Notes: generated by a model not told the origin, from the sequence alone. DNA of 35,120 nt from Reticulitermes lucifugus (GCA_026260175.1 JAKCWW010005388.1:1566-36685); one strand, 5' to 3'. Shown: positions 20,003-29,945, counted from the stretch's first letter. Translations and numbers: made by a program.

Positions 20003-21075
20003 GGCACAAAAATTTGCATTAGGTTGTTATTGCTGTTGTCGTTATCCCTGCTTTACATGAACTTCTTCCGAGTTAGATGTCGCAAATCGATATTGCATCT
20101 CGTGAACTGCGCTCTGGGCGCTCTGTTTTTATTTACGTAATAACGATATCCCTGATGAGGCGTTTCTAGTGCCACGCGGTTCCAGCTAACAGTGCAATGA
20201 GCGTAACAGGGAGCGGATTTCTTTCAGTTTAAGCAATTGGAGTGAGTAGCCACGCGGAAACTACGAAGCAACGTCGATAACGCACATGTTCTCTGTCTGC
20301 CACATGGGGATTCGCCGCTATCAACCCCAATGGAACACACACAATGGTGCCTAGCCTTTATTGACAATGAAATCAAGTGGCTGACGCTCTTCAGACCGAC
20401 TTTATACAAACGGTCGAAAAGGCGACGTAACAATGATAAGGTAAATTTCACACTGTTATCACCGTGCATTTCTATGAATCAAATTAAAATAAAAATAAAA
20501 GTAAATAACATTAAAGTAGTTAAATAGTGCATTTGTCGGTCTTTTTATTTTAATTTTAACTGATAAGGTAATCTTTCAGACAGCAGACTGTCGCTTCTGA
20601 CATCGCATACTGGCTCATAACACTTAAACGGGCATTTGAAGCACAATATTTTACCCTCTGGAGCCTAATGGCTATCTATATTCCATATACACTTTCAGTT
20701 CGTACCTCACAGAGAACACGGTCTGTGTCCACTACACGTAAGGACGGGTCAATGATAGTTAGGAAGATACGAGTAATTATTCTTTATTTTGCGAACCACA
20801 CGGAACATACAATGTCGCAAAAATCAGTTTATCGCTGGCACAGCAGTGGCACACACTGGCATCACTGGGCTTGTAAACGGTCAATTGATACAATTCACTG
20901 TACGCCCAAAATACGCAGTAACTGCAGCTGGTGTCGTGGTCCCTCTTCTTCACACAAGTGACTTTAATGCACATGATTTCACAGAAGTATATCCGGGTAA
21001 TGTTCAATCCAAGAACGTAATGATGAAAGTATAAGAAAATATAGCGAGGTAAACTTTATCTATTCCTATGTATGG
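20003..21075. other. No recognisable gene
   Basis: Overlapping short open frames on both strands around 20224-20527 and 20668-21034, none with a known domain. Confidence 0.45.
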
Positions 21076-21480
21076 GTGTTAAACTTGGTATCTTACCCTA
21101 AGGTAAGGACTCAGATTGAGCGTATTAGAGGAAAGTGTGCGCCTGAAAGACAGAAAATAACTACAGCCTGTATAAAAATACATAATGAAGAACTTCATAA
21201 TTTGTACACTCTGCCAAATATTATTACGGAGATTAAATCGAGTAAGAGATGGGTAAGAAATGTAGCAGGCATGACACGAGATCATGAATGCATACAAAAT
21301 GCTCTCGTAAAATTAAAAGGGAAGTGGTCACTTGAGAGACCCAAGCACAGAAGGAATGGTGCGGACTCGATTCACTTGTCACAAGACAGGAACAACAAAC
21401 CAGCTGTTTTTAAAACGGTAATGAACATTCAGATTCCATAAAAAGGGTAGGAATTTCTCGACTAGCCAAGTGACTGTCAG
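21076..21480 (+). mobile_element. LINE 3' end, uninterrupted but deleted frame
   Basis: A plus-strand frame ending at 21441 includes HNEELHNLYTLPNIITEIKS, then RWVRNVAGM (for the usual RWAGHVARM), ERPKHRR, DSIHLSQDRN and the terminal VMNIQIP before a stop. It is the C-terminal part of the same LINE type as at 14496-15035. A segment of about 14 residues (the usual WEDNIKMDLREIGW) is missing. The 3' UTR follows (AGGAATTTCTCGACTAGCC). The remnant has no functional RT domain. Confidence 0.75.
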
Positions 21481-21689
21481 CAGGTCGGGGTAATGTGTGT
21501 CGCATGATCAGTTATCCATGCCTGCTTTACACAGTACCAGCAGGAATACCACGACTGTGTTCACGTAACAATATCTAGCTTACGAAAATGCTTAAAAAAT
21601 AATGCACAACTATAATGAACATTTCAAACAAATGACAACTACAGACAACACCTATGGGACTTCCGGTGACTTCGGATGATAACGCCTTG
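21481..21689. other. No recognisable feature
   Basis: LINE 3' flank followed by unassigned sequence. Confidence 0.4.
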
Positions 21690-21970
21690 TATGACGATTT
21701 CCTCTTGCTCAGTCATAAAATTCCACTGCATGCAGCGCCGCCCCATGAAGATGTGTGGGTTGGCATTCTCAGCACTAGGAGGCGAAGGCTCGGTTTCACG
21801 GCCCGGGCGCTTACCTCATGGGAAAGAGACGCGACAGGGGTCTGTGTGAGCCCCTAAGCGGGTCTGGACGAAAAGAGGAAGACAGATCGGCCCATGCCGG
21901 GAACCGAACCCCAAGTCCCGGGTAGTACAGCCCCTAGCACGGTCACTACTGCGACAGGGCTGTACCAGCT
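21690..21970 (-). mobile_element. SINE, divergent family A copy
   Basis: Keeps the order of family A read in reverse: CACTAGGAGGCGAAGG, CCCGGGCGCTTACCTCATGG, GAAAGAGACGCG, GCGGGTCTGGACGAAAAGAGG, then CCGGGAACCGAACCCC as the B-box region of a tRNA-like head. It is diverged, with differences throughout. Confidence 0.6.
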
Positions 21971-22018
21971 TCCGTGTAATGTCCATAATGTAACAGAGTA
22001 ACAGGGGAGCACAAACTC

Positions 22019-22165
22019 TGGGGTCAGGTCGTCCGGGCGATTAAATTTTCTACGGTGGCGCTTAATATCCGTGGGTTCTGAGTATGGAACTTGCTTTACC
22101 GCACTCATCCGGCACAAGGAATTGTTAGGTTACTCCTCGATTTTTGGAAAATGTGTGCACCCCTG
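22019..22165 (+). repeat. Repeat family E copy
   Basis: Shares TTTCTACGGTGGCGCTTAAT, CCGTGGGTTCTGAG, GGAACTTGCTTTACCG and the ending GTGTGCACCCCTG with 19851-20002 and 33745-33896. Confidence 0.6.
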
Positions 22166-22547
22166 CGAGTAACATTAAAGAGTGGTGATCATGCTTTACA
22201 TCCGAAAGTCTTTCGACTCTGGAAGCTACGGTCACCACAGCTCGGTTTAAAGCGTTACGGCGTATGTGGATTACACATAAACCCATATTTTAGAACGCGA
22301 CGAGGCGAATGCTTTGCCTAATGATCTATATATGGACGATGTCTGTACACCCCTGGAACAATTTATCTGCTCCATCAACACGTGAGCATGCGGCACGGGA
22401 GACTTATTCTCTCCCTACAACGGCCCGTCACTTCCCCTCCTGGTCCATTCTTCAGTTGCATCCCGTGAATAAGCCAGATACTCCGACAAGTGGCACAGTC
22501 AGCCTCCAAAGCAACACACCAGCCGCTAGCCGCGGACTTCCAGTATG
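22166..22547. other. No recognisable gene
   Basis: Short open frames on both strands. CTGTACACCCCTGGAAC near 22340 resembles the end of repeat family E. Confidence 0.4.
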
Positions 22548-22610
22548 CAGTAATCGCCCCGTATCCGCCGGTGATACGTTCAAACACCTACCGCGGATAG
22601 TAGCGAACCC

Positions 22611-22641
<31 letters not shown>

Positions 22642-22990
22642 GTATATATATGTCGTTTTTCGTTTACATACATACCTATGATAAAGTTTAATTGATAAAT
22701 TACGCACAATAAGACATTACCAACATTAAATAATAATAAAATACATTGTACATTATTATTCTTGTGGATGCGAGTAAAGCGGGCCAGCGTGGGTGCAGAG
22801 GAGAAAGAGAGATGAGTCACGTACTGAGCGTGACGGGAAGGGTAGGTTTCACCGTGTTACTCAGAATGGAGCGCAATTTGAAACTTATGAATCGTTTATT
22901 TCTGGAATTTTCCATTTAATANTTTCGGGCGGTAAACCGCGGATAACTGAAACCGCGGATACCGAATCCGCGGATGTGGGGGTTCTACTG
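22548..22990. mobile_element. Tigger-like non-autonomous element, ~443 bp
   Basis: The left end is CAGTAATCGCCCCGTATCCG and the right end is the reverse complement of CAGTAGAACCCCCACATCCG, with TA at 22991-22992. Near both ends CCGCGGAT recurs. The interior has CGGATAGTAGCGAACCCTAT, a TA microsatellite, and CATACATACCTATGATAAAG followed by TTTAATTGATAAATTACGCA. This layout and wording closely resemble the mammalian Tigger-derived MER2-type repeats as I remember them. No transposase is encoded, and one base (22922) is unresolved. The left target duplication is not clear. Confidence 0.75.
22611..22652. repeat. (TA)n/(TATG) microsatellite
   Basis: An expanded TA tract inside the Tigger-like element, at the position of a TATATATA stretch in the remembered consensus. 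Confidence 0.95.
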
Positions 22991-22992
22991 TA

Positions 22993-23314
22993 CGTTGTTT
23001 TCCATACGCATCCAATGTTACGAATCGCTGTATTCGGTTTCAGGTATGAACAAATCTTAATTTGACATCTCAGGTTATCACAGTGGCGTAACTGAACACT
23101 GCAGTCTCCCAGAAAGTGACGCCGTGCCGTTGGGCGAGTAGTTCCCGACGTTTCGGAGGATCATACTGCCTTTGTCTTCATGGAGGAACGAAAAATCCTC
23201 ACTGACGTCAGTGCCTAACTCCTGGTTCGCACTGTGAATGGAACACTCGAATGAACACGGCAGACTGTGTTCCAGGACACAGCATTGAATACGAAATCGG
23301 CTGCCATGTCAGTG
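22993..23314 (-). other. Possible degenerate PLE-type end
   Basis: The minus strand reads CATGAAGACAAAGGCAG, then GATCCTCCGAAACGTCGGG at about 23170-23146. TGAAGA, a CCTCC half-stem and CCGAAACGTC suggest a decayed hammerhead-type PLE terminus, followed downstream by AACTACTCGCCC. Stem II no longer pairs well. Treat as suggestive only. Confidence 0.3.
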
Positions 23315-23740
23315 TAACTTAACTCTACGGAGTAAAGTTCTGATAAGCTAACAGTCGCCCAGTAAGTCCAGAAATTCCTTGCTAGTCAAATTCCACAATA
23401 ATATCCAATTTAAAAAATCTTCGAAACTTGCGCTCCGATGTCCCAGGCTGTCTCTAAATTCGTGTTAGCCGACTAAACTTTTGCATACATTTCTCACGCC
23501 CCATGCATGCTACATGCTCCCTCATGCTATTATCTTGATCGGATAACAGCAATGAAAGTTGGTTGAAATTATGCAGCTCATTATGTAATTTTATATAGAG
23601 TCTTCTGTTACTTCGTCCCCTTCGATACATCTACTCTCCTCAGCATCCTGTTCTCAGTCTATGCTCCCCTACACCTGTAGTGGGAAATCCAAGTTTCAAG
23701 CCCATGCAATACAACAGCCTAAAGGTTGCCTTTCATAAGT
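23315..23740 (-). mobile_element. Decayed LINE 3' end
   Basis: The minus strand with shifts gives VLHGLETW, ENRMLRR, GDEVTEDS, KLHNELHNFN, MREHVACMGREKCMQKF, matching the order YG-ETW / FENRVLR / GDEVTEEW / KLHNEELHNLY / GHVARMG of the LINE type at 14496-15035. The GATAAGCTAACAGTCGC stretch near 23342 matches its 3' UTR. There are many stops; it is a dead copy. Confidence 0.65.
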
Positions 23741-24607
23741 TTGGTGTTTATGTTCTAATATCAGCCGGAAAACATAATTTCTACTACACGAATTATCTCG
23801 TATTAGACCATTATTAGACTCTCTTATAAAACAATTTCATCACCACGTCTACACTTGGCCTCACCCATCTAGAGAGTTGTGCACTGCAGCTGCGAAACCG
23901 AAATTTAATGTGCTCTTTATTTCTCAAAAGAACGCAACTGTGACGTTGCTATCTTAACCCAGACACGTTCTGGAAGTATTCATTACTTGCCTTTATATTA
24001 CCATTTCAAACAGCACTCAGACAACACGACAGCGCGATAATATGACCCACCCACCGCACCAGCGTGAAGTGTTGAGTAAGCTGCCTACCGCGCTCGGCGT
24101 TTCACGTAGGTTTCAAGTCGGTCGGACCTTCGTTATGACTCAAGACGTGGCGGCTGCGGGCCACCTCCCTACGCCAGATCCTGCAACACTGGCGGGCGGT
24201 AAGACAGTAGAGCAATTAGCATCACGTCACTTTTAACAAGAGACAGCGTTCAGAAAGACGCAGTTCTGAATTCGCTACAGTTGGTTGCGACTTACTGTCC
24301 GATACACAGCGTAACTACAATGTCACAAAACTTCAACGATACGAAATCAATACACGTATCGTCCCTGGTGAAAACCTGCCAACTAGCCGACGGTTCAACA
24401 GAAATTCCCATGACTAACACTATCCTGACCAAATCGACACCTTCATAACGTGTTTCATTGCAGTTACACCACTTCAACAATGACTGAACTCTGCAGATGA
24501 TACTGCATATTTAAATACACCACAAACTACGTATTCACAAGAGTCCGTCAATGGTCGCTATTCTAAGCTAGATAAATCCAGTCAGCATATCCTACTTCGT
24601 CATGGAC
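23741..24607. other. No recognisable gene
   Basis: Contains a 64-codon plus-strand frame (24042-24236) and a 62-codon minus frame (24480-24292). Neither resembles a family I know. Confidence 0.45.
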
Positions 24608-24874
24608 AGGGTAAAGATCTCCCCGTAACATGCCATAGGAGTCACAGAGGCGGGCGGAGCGAAGTCATAGCTCTACTCATTCTTCACTCCTGCACTAAAT
24701 GGGGGTGGGTGGTCAACGCCACGCCCCAGCCGCTTTACCCCCGGGAAAGAGACCCGGTACCNNNNNNNNNNNNNNNNNNNNNNNNNNNNNNNNNNNNNNN
24801 NNNNNNNNNNNATTTGATCCCCGGACCGTCCAGCCCGTAGCGAGTCGCTATACCGACTGAGCTATCCCGGCCCA
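24608..24874 (-). mobile_element. SINE family A copy interrupted by an assembly gap
   Basis: The tail side starts GGGTAAAGATCTCCCCG. The body includes GGGTGGTCAACGCCACGCCC and GCCGCTTTACCCCCGGG. After the gap, the head has a well-kept tRNA-like part whose reverse complement reads GGCCGGGATAGCTCAGTCGG then TATAGCGACTCGCTACGGGC, with A-box and B-box-like GGTCCGGGGATCAAAT. It is the best head of the family in this window. Confidence 0.9.
24762..24811. other. Assembly gap, 50 N
   Basis: Exactly 50 unresolved bases inside the SINE, a typical placeholder length. From the other copies about 70-90 bases would be expected here. Confidence 0.95.
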
Positions 24875-24984
24875 ACCTAAAATATAAGTTGCACTGTAAA
24901 CTAGTGAATAAAAACTTGAAGACATTGCCTCACACAAACGTCTTAATTTTGTAGCCTTCAAACATGATTTGGGTCTTAATTTAA

Positions 24985-25120
24985 GAAGAGATTAGCCAGA
25001 CATGCAGCACGAAATGGGATTGAGAAATGCAAAAAAAAAAATTGCAAAACCTGATGGGACGAGAACGTTTGGCTACAGGTAGATGGGAGGATAATATTAA
25101 AACTGGTATTAAATAAATAT
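24985..25120 (+). mobile_element. Small decayed LINE fragment
   Basis: The plus strand reads RRLARHAARNGIEKC (for RRMRWAGHVARMG), then after a poly-A run KPDG, then TGRWEDNIKTGIK and a stop at about 25111. The order fits the LINE C-terminal region, with a deletion between blocks. Confidence 0.5.
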
Positions 25121-25448
25121 GATGCTCGTGTGTAGACTGTGCCCGTCTTGCTCTGTATGAGGACTGACAGACCTTCGCACTGCACACCACGTGCGGAATT
25201 CCTTGTCTAAGTGACTAGTAGTTTGTCTGATCGGCGTAGTTAGTTTGAGCCATTACGCCGCCCTCCTTTCAGGGTATGCCCACGTACTTGCCCGTCCTTC
25301 ACATCAGATGACGAATGTCGGTCGTTTAAGTAACGCACATTTGCGAGTACGAACAAACACAGGCCTACGTAAGGCAGATTCCTCGCTGCGAATTGTCAGC
25401 CAGCCACGTCTTATAAGGTGGGACGGCCGGGTTCAATATCTAATTTTT
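25121..25448. other. No recognisable feature
   Basis: A short plus-strand frame (25245-25472) has no known domain. Confidence 0.4.
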
Positions 25449-25695
25449 TCCCCATGGTGCAACAGCCATTAGTGGGCCAGTGCTTCCTCGTTATTGAGGC
25501 TTCACGATCACTCAGACACATCACACTCGGTAGGACTCCTCTGGACGAGTGATCAGCCCGTCGCAGAAACCTCTACCCGACAACACACAACACTCGCAAG
25601 AGACACACATCCTTGCCCCCGGCAGGATTCGAACCCGCAATCCCAGCAAGCGAGCGGCCGCAGACCCCACGCCTTAGACCGCACGGCCACTGGGA
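25449..25695 (-). mobile_element. SINE family C copy
   Basis: The tRNA-like head in reverse complement reads CCCAGTGGCCGTGCGGTCTA, AGGCGTGGGGTCTGCGGCCG, then GCGGGTTCGAATCCTGCC, a perfect B box (GGTTCGAATCC). The body has GGTAGAGGTTTCTGCGACGG, GAGGAGTCCTACCGAGTGTG and ends near GCCTCAATAACGAGG. Same family as 26443-26680 and 32598-32826. Confidence 0.88.
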
Positions 25696-25861
25696 TCGGT
25701 ACAATACCTAATTACGTTAGTGGAATGTACTGTGCCATGGGAATGAAGCATTTGTTTGCAATCTGTCCAGGCCACTGCGGCGACAAATACGAGGGGAAAA
25801 CGGTAACGAATGCGACAGTTACCTAGACAGCAGGATGACTGCTAAGGGGAGGACGACTAGA

Positions 25862-26070
25862 GCTCTACACCCGGCAGGTGAGCGCCTCTTTGCCACCGCG
25901 TCCGGACCTGATCCTGGGGTCTACCCAGTTTCCTACCTAGTAAGTACCAAGGGCTCTTTCCAAAGGGCTAATACGGCAGGGCCGTGAATATGAACTCACT
26001 TTCATCTACTGCCTGAGTTAACAATGCGTGCAGCTAACCCTACACCCCTCCCATACATCTTCAGAGAGCA
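25862..26070 (+). mobile_element. SINE, divergent family A fragment
   Basis: ATCCTGGGGTCTACCCAG, AAGGGCTCTTTCCAAAGGGC, TACGGCAGGGCCGTGA and CATCTACTGCCTGAGTTAAC follow the family A order (GGGGCCCACCCAG, GGTCTCTTTCCAGGGG, AAGCGGCCGGGGCGTG, CATCTAGTGCCGAGGTTAA). The head is lost and divergence is high. Confidence 0.55.
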
Positions 26071-26442
26071 GCGCGCAATTAGGAACAACTCTATTTACTT
26101 TCATGGACCTACTAATGTCCAATGGTGGATGGCATATGTATTATCACACACTGTGCAAAGTGATTTAAACGTCTGCCACACTTTGTGGGTACATTAATCA
26201 CGTGATTTCGAGTTCAGGGAAGTCCTACTTTCATTGGTCAAACCCCGGAACTTTAGTCACGGTAGCTTGTGTCACAAAAGTTCTATGACATCAGTGCACA
26301 TTTCAGCAGTGTTGCCTACCGCTTCGAAACGCCGTGCCCTAAAATACGCATATTCGCATCTTCGCAAAATGTGGGGATAAGCATACATAGGCCACAACCA
26401 CTTCCTTTATAATCATTTCCAGCTCACAGTTGATAAGTATAG
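26071..26442. other. No recognisable feature
   Basis: Unassigned sequence, no motif seen. Confidence 0.4.
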
Positions 26443-26680
26443 CCGATGCCGGTGGCTGCGCGGTCTAAGGCGTGGGGTCTACGGCCGCTCGCTTGCTGGG
26501 ACTGCGGGTTCGAATCCTGTCGGGGGCATGGATGTCTGTCTGTAGTGTGTTGTGTGTTGTTGGGTAGAGGTATCTGCGACGGACCGATCCCTCGTCCAGA
26601 GGAGTCCTACCGAGTGTGTGTGTGTGTGTGTGTGTCGCTGAGTGTGATCAGATGCAGCAATAACCCTCCACATCTACAAT
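26443..26680 (+). mobile_element. SINE family C copy
   Basis: The head begins CCGATGCCGGTGGCTGCGCG, then GTCTAAGGCGTGGGGTCTAC and GCGGGTTCGAATCCTGTCGG (perfect B box). The body contains GGTAGAGGTATCTGCGACGG, and a TG microsatellite (about 26613-26635) has expanded where the family has GAGTGTG. The end near CAATAACCC differs from the copy at 25449. Confidence 0.9.
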
Positions 26681-27043
26681 GAGTAGGTAGAAAGGGGTCA
26701 GAATAAGAAATAAAGTTCGTATTTCCACAGCCTGTTCGATGCTGTTCTTATCCTGCGGTTGATACCAGTTTGTTCAACTCTCTAGAAATCAATGAACTGT
26801 TAACACTCTATTCTATTCTACAAACCGCTAGCTTGTAAGTGTACCTGTACGCCAGAACATGCAACCATGGTGTCAAAATATGGAACTCCACAAACGGGAC
26901 ATGACCTACTCTCGGTTTAACGTGACGTAATACAAAACAATCTTCCCACTGGGCGCACACGAACAAAGGCCACATAAACAGCGTCTTCCTCCGTTCAAAT
27001 CGTCTTACAAGGTAGACCAAGCGCGACCACTTCAAAAATTCCC
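26681..27043. other. No recognisable feature
   Basis: Unassigned; short open frames only. Confidence 0.4.
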
Positions 27044-27300
27044 TTATAGTGTTTTCTTTTTCTGTTTAATAAACTGAAAACAAAGTATCGTACAAGCCGG
27101 CACATTTTTATCGCCCATACAATTGCCAACTTCCGTAACAACTTCATGTCCTGCAAGGTTCATTGACGAGGCTGGAGTAGTTCCACTCAAGAGAGATGCC
27201 ATGTACTGGGCAATGCAGGTGGAAAGAGAAAAGAGATACCCAGCTATAACGACTCCCACCCATCCTGCTGTCAGAGCAACAGATCCGCCATGTCAGACAG
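27044..27300 (-). other. Unrecognised open frame with a hydrophobic segment
   Basis: A minus-strand frame open from about 27298 to a TAA at 27044. It includes ALTAGWVGVVIAGYLFSL, a hydrophobic stretch of membrane-segment length, then CIAQYMASLL, a polar part, and ends FIKQKKKTL. A possible splice acceptor (CTGACAG, about 27278) precedes GWVGVV. No domain or family is recognised and there is no in-frame ATG at the upstream edge. It could be an exon of another gene, a transposon fragment, or chance. Confidence 0.2.
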
Positions 27301-28518
27301 ACAAGCTAACAATCGCGCCACGAAGAGGATCTGATGCAGTTACATGGCCATACATGTAGATTCGTATTTCGTGAGTTCCGTTGTGGTCATGTTTGCCCTA
27401 AAGGAAGAGTCACCGGTATCCGCTGGATAAGAGGAGGACTGCCGTCCAGTGTCGTTTTGAACATGATGGTAAAGAAATAAACCGATGCAAACTCTGGTAT
27501 TGCATTTCGTAGCTCTATAATTAAGTGGGGTACCATGGTGCGTCAGCAAGATCAAAAAAGCACTGCATATCATAGAGTAAAACCTGTATAAAACAAAACC
27601 GAAAGTACACAGAAAATTTCACCAGTCCCTTCAATATAAACCAATACCCAATCACCTTACCTCTAATTACCTTCAATATCAGTTAACCCAATACACTCAA
27701 CTGCAATATTTATTGTTTTACTTTCAAATTGTTTTATTCCGCACTTTGGCTTCCTGAAATTTATATCAGAAGGAACATTTATGTGGAAAAAGTGCGAAAG
27801 GTTTATGATCGGTCGTCGATAAAATGTGCGCAGAATGGGCTGTTGGAAATGCGCTGACAGGCGGTAAAGGGGTTGTAAATAAAATGGAAAATATGAATTA
27901 TTCCGTCACAATTTCGTAAACGTGGCATGAATTCCTACGTTGCTACGTTTCATTTTATAGAAGCACAGTAAAAAACGACACAGCGCCCCCCGATATAGCG
28001 CCATCCTCACTTAGCGCCCATAAACGTCTGTAAACAGAATCCCCTATTACTTCGATTTACAGCCGCCCTCGATATATCGCCACAAATTTCGGTGGACAAA
28101 CAGTGGCGCTACACGGGGGTCTCGATGTGCCTGTGTTTATTATCACCGATGCTCTATGACAGTACTTTTCCAATCGGTGGTACCCGTACCACTGGTGGTA
28201 CGCGGACGGTCGCCTGGTGGTACGTGAAGAAATTTAGGAATTGTTTTCAGTAATTAAACGATAGAAATGTCAATTGCACTATTATAAACTGTTTTAAATG
28301 TGTTGAAATGTACAGAAAGGGTAGGACAAAGCTTGAAACAGTGAAATTGGATTTGCAATCTGCGAAGTCACAGACGATGGATTCTGCGTTCACTGCACGA
28401 ACGATTATTCAAATTTGTGGTTCTCACATTATTCAAAATGATATCCTATTACATACTTCACAGACTGGCAGAAGAGGTAAGTTACGTCAGTACATGAGCG
28501 TTTTTCTACTGTATTTAT
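27301..28518. other. Unassigned; possible DNA-transposon ends
   Basis: 27980-28125 has recurrent CGATATAGCGCC-like blocks (CCCCGATATAGCGCC, CTTAGCGCCC, CTCGATATATCGCC, CAGTGGCGCTACACGGG), suggestive of a DNA-transposon subterminus. 28175-28230 repeats TGGTGGTACGCGGACGG / TGGTGGTACGTGAAG, like a hAT-type end. Partner ends were not found. Confidence 0.3.
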
Positions 28519-28740
28519 GTCTCTCCTACGCTACGGTATACATAACCAGTCTACGTCTCTCCTACGCTACGATATACATAACCAGTCTACGTCTCTCCTA
28601 CGCTACGATATACATAACGAGTTTACGTATACACTACGCTACGGTATACATAACCAGTCTACGTCTCTCCTACGCTACGGTGTACATAACGAGTTTACGT
28701 ATACCCTACGCTACGGTATACATAACCAGTCTACGTCTAC
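28519..28740. repeat. 36-bp tandem repeat, about six copies
   Basis: The unit is GTCTCTCCTACGCTACGGTA followed by TACATAACCAGTCTAC, with variants in which CTCTCC becomes ATACAC or ATACCC and CCAGTC becomes GAGTTT. As 36 is a multiple of three, all frames keep their register. This explains a long open frame with a 12-residue repeat (LSYATVYITSLR). The variants alternate in the last four units, suggesting a 72-bp sub-pattern. Confidence 0.93.
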
Positions 28741-29051
28741 CAACCTTCCTTAAGCAGTGAACCGTTGTTACGTTCTCAAACGTTCTACACGTAATTTACC
28801 ACTCGACAGACACCCTCGTCAGTCCTTTGGAGTTAAATTCAAGTTCATACAGATAAGTGTGTTAGTTCATGTTGCAAGCAGTAAACATTAATGCAAGAAT
28901 GAAATACAGTTCATCACCATCAGATATTTACACGTAAATTTACACCTATTATTTCAGTCCGAAATTTCTTTTGGTAAATTAAGAAACTGCAGCTTGTCTT
29001 AGCTGCACGTCACCCAAAAAACACTGACGACTCCTAGCCTATATATATATA
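28741..29051. other. No recognisable feature
   Basis: AT-rich sequence ending in a TA tract where the next element is inserted. Confidence 0.45.
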
Positions 29052-29129
29052 CAGGGCATACACAAAAGAATGGTGCCGTTTTAATAGTGAACACAATTAA
29101 AACCGCACCATTCTTTTGTGTATGCCCTG
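29052..29129. mobile_element. Miniature mariner-like inverted-repeat element, 78 bp
   Basis: Terminal inverted repeats of 34 bp (29052-29085 and 29096-29129) start CAGGGCATACACAAAAGAAT and differ at a single base. Only 10 bases lie between them. The element sits in a TA-rich tract, TATATA before and GTGTATATA after, consistent with TA insertion by a Tc1/mariner-type transposase. There is no coding capacity. The near-identity of the arms suggests a recent insertion or hairpin-linked repair. Confidence 0.85.
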
Positions 29130-29168
29130 TGTATATATATATATATACACACACACACATATATATAC
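29130..29168. repeat. (TA)n(CA)n microsatellite
   Basis: A TA tract followed by CA units and again TA, directly flanking the miniature element. Confidence 0.9.
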
Positions 29169-29221
29169 ATGTCTTTGGAAATTTGTGGTTTCAAATAAAT
29201 TGTAAGATAAAAAGCACAACG

Positions 29222-29510
29222 TAGAGTTGTCTCCCTCCACGCCCTGACGGCATACAGGGGGAGCAGAGGTATAGCTCCACTCATTCTTAACCTCAGCCCT
29301 AGATGGGAGTGGTCAACCTTAGGCCCCACCCGCCTTACGCCACGCAAAAGATGCCGGTACCCACCGAATAGGAGGCTGGGTGCGCCCAATAGCCGGTCTG
29401 GACAGCTTTGGAGAACAGAAAGTCCCGTTACCCTGCCGGGATTCGAACCTCGGACCGTTCAGCCAGCAGGTAGTCGCTATACCGACTGAGCTACCCGGAA
29501 TCCTCCAAAT
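29222..29510 (-). mobile_element. SINE family A copy
   Basis: Tail side GGGGGAGCAGAGGTATAGCT, then CCACCCGCCTTACGCC, CACCGAATAGGAGGCTGGG, AGCCGGTCTGGACAGC and the head with CCGGGATTCGAACCTCGG (good B box) and GCTATACCGACTGAGCTACC. It lies head to head with the opposite-strand copy at 29684. Confidence 0.9.
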
Positions 29511-29683
29511 TATGCGGTATTTGTTATTTATTTCGCGACGTTGTCTGCAACTCTCGAATGGTACTATGATTAGAGAATAACGAAGTAACAATATGTGGCA
29601 GGAACAAGCCGTGACATAATAAGAGGTTCAATATCTGAATTTGCCTACAGGGACTGAGAAAAAGCACGAAGAATCTGAGTCAC

Positions 29684-29945
29684 GATGGCCGGTATCTGGG
29701 CCCAGGTTTGAACACAGTGACTAAACTACGGGTGTTCGAATCCCGGCAGGGACAATACACTGTTTTCCTCTTCATACATCCGGGCCGGCTTTGGGGCCCA
29801 CCCAACCATTTATTCAATGGATATCGGGGTCTCTTTCCCGCGAGTAAAGCGGCCGGGGCGTGAGGATAACCATTCAGTCCATCTAGTGCCGAGAACAATG
29901 AGTGGAGCTACACCTCCCCCCCCCTATATGCCTTCGTGACGTGTA
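29684..29945 (+). mobile_element. SINE family A copy
   Basis: The head starts ATGGCCGGTATCTGGGCCCA with a B box in GTGTTCGAATCCCGGCAGGG. The body has TTTGGGGCCCACCCAACC, GGGGTCTCTTTCCCGCG, AAAGCGGCCGGGGCGTG, ATGAGTGGAGCTACACC and a C-run before TATATGCCTTCGTGACG. Confidence 0.88.

Noticed and set aside
28519..28740. CRISPR-like array of 36-bp repeats
   Set aside because: Units abut directly with no spacers, and the window is eukaryotic.
28308..28760. 150-codon frame as a real repeat protein gene
   Set aside because: More than half of it is the 36-bp tandem array, which keeps any stop-free frame open; the upstream part has no recognised domain.
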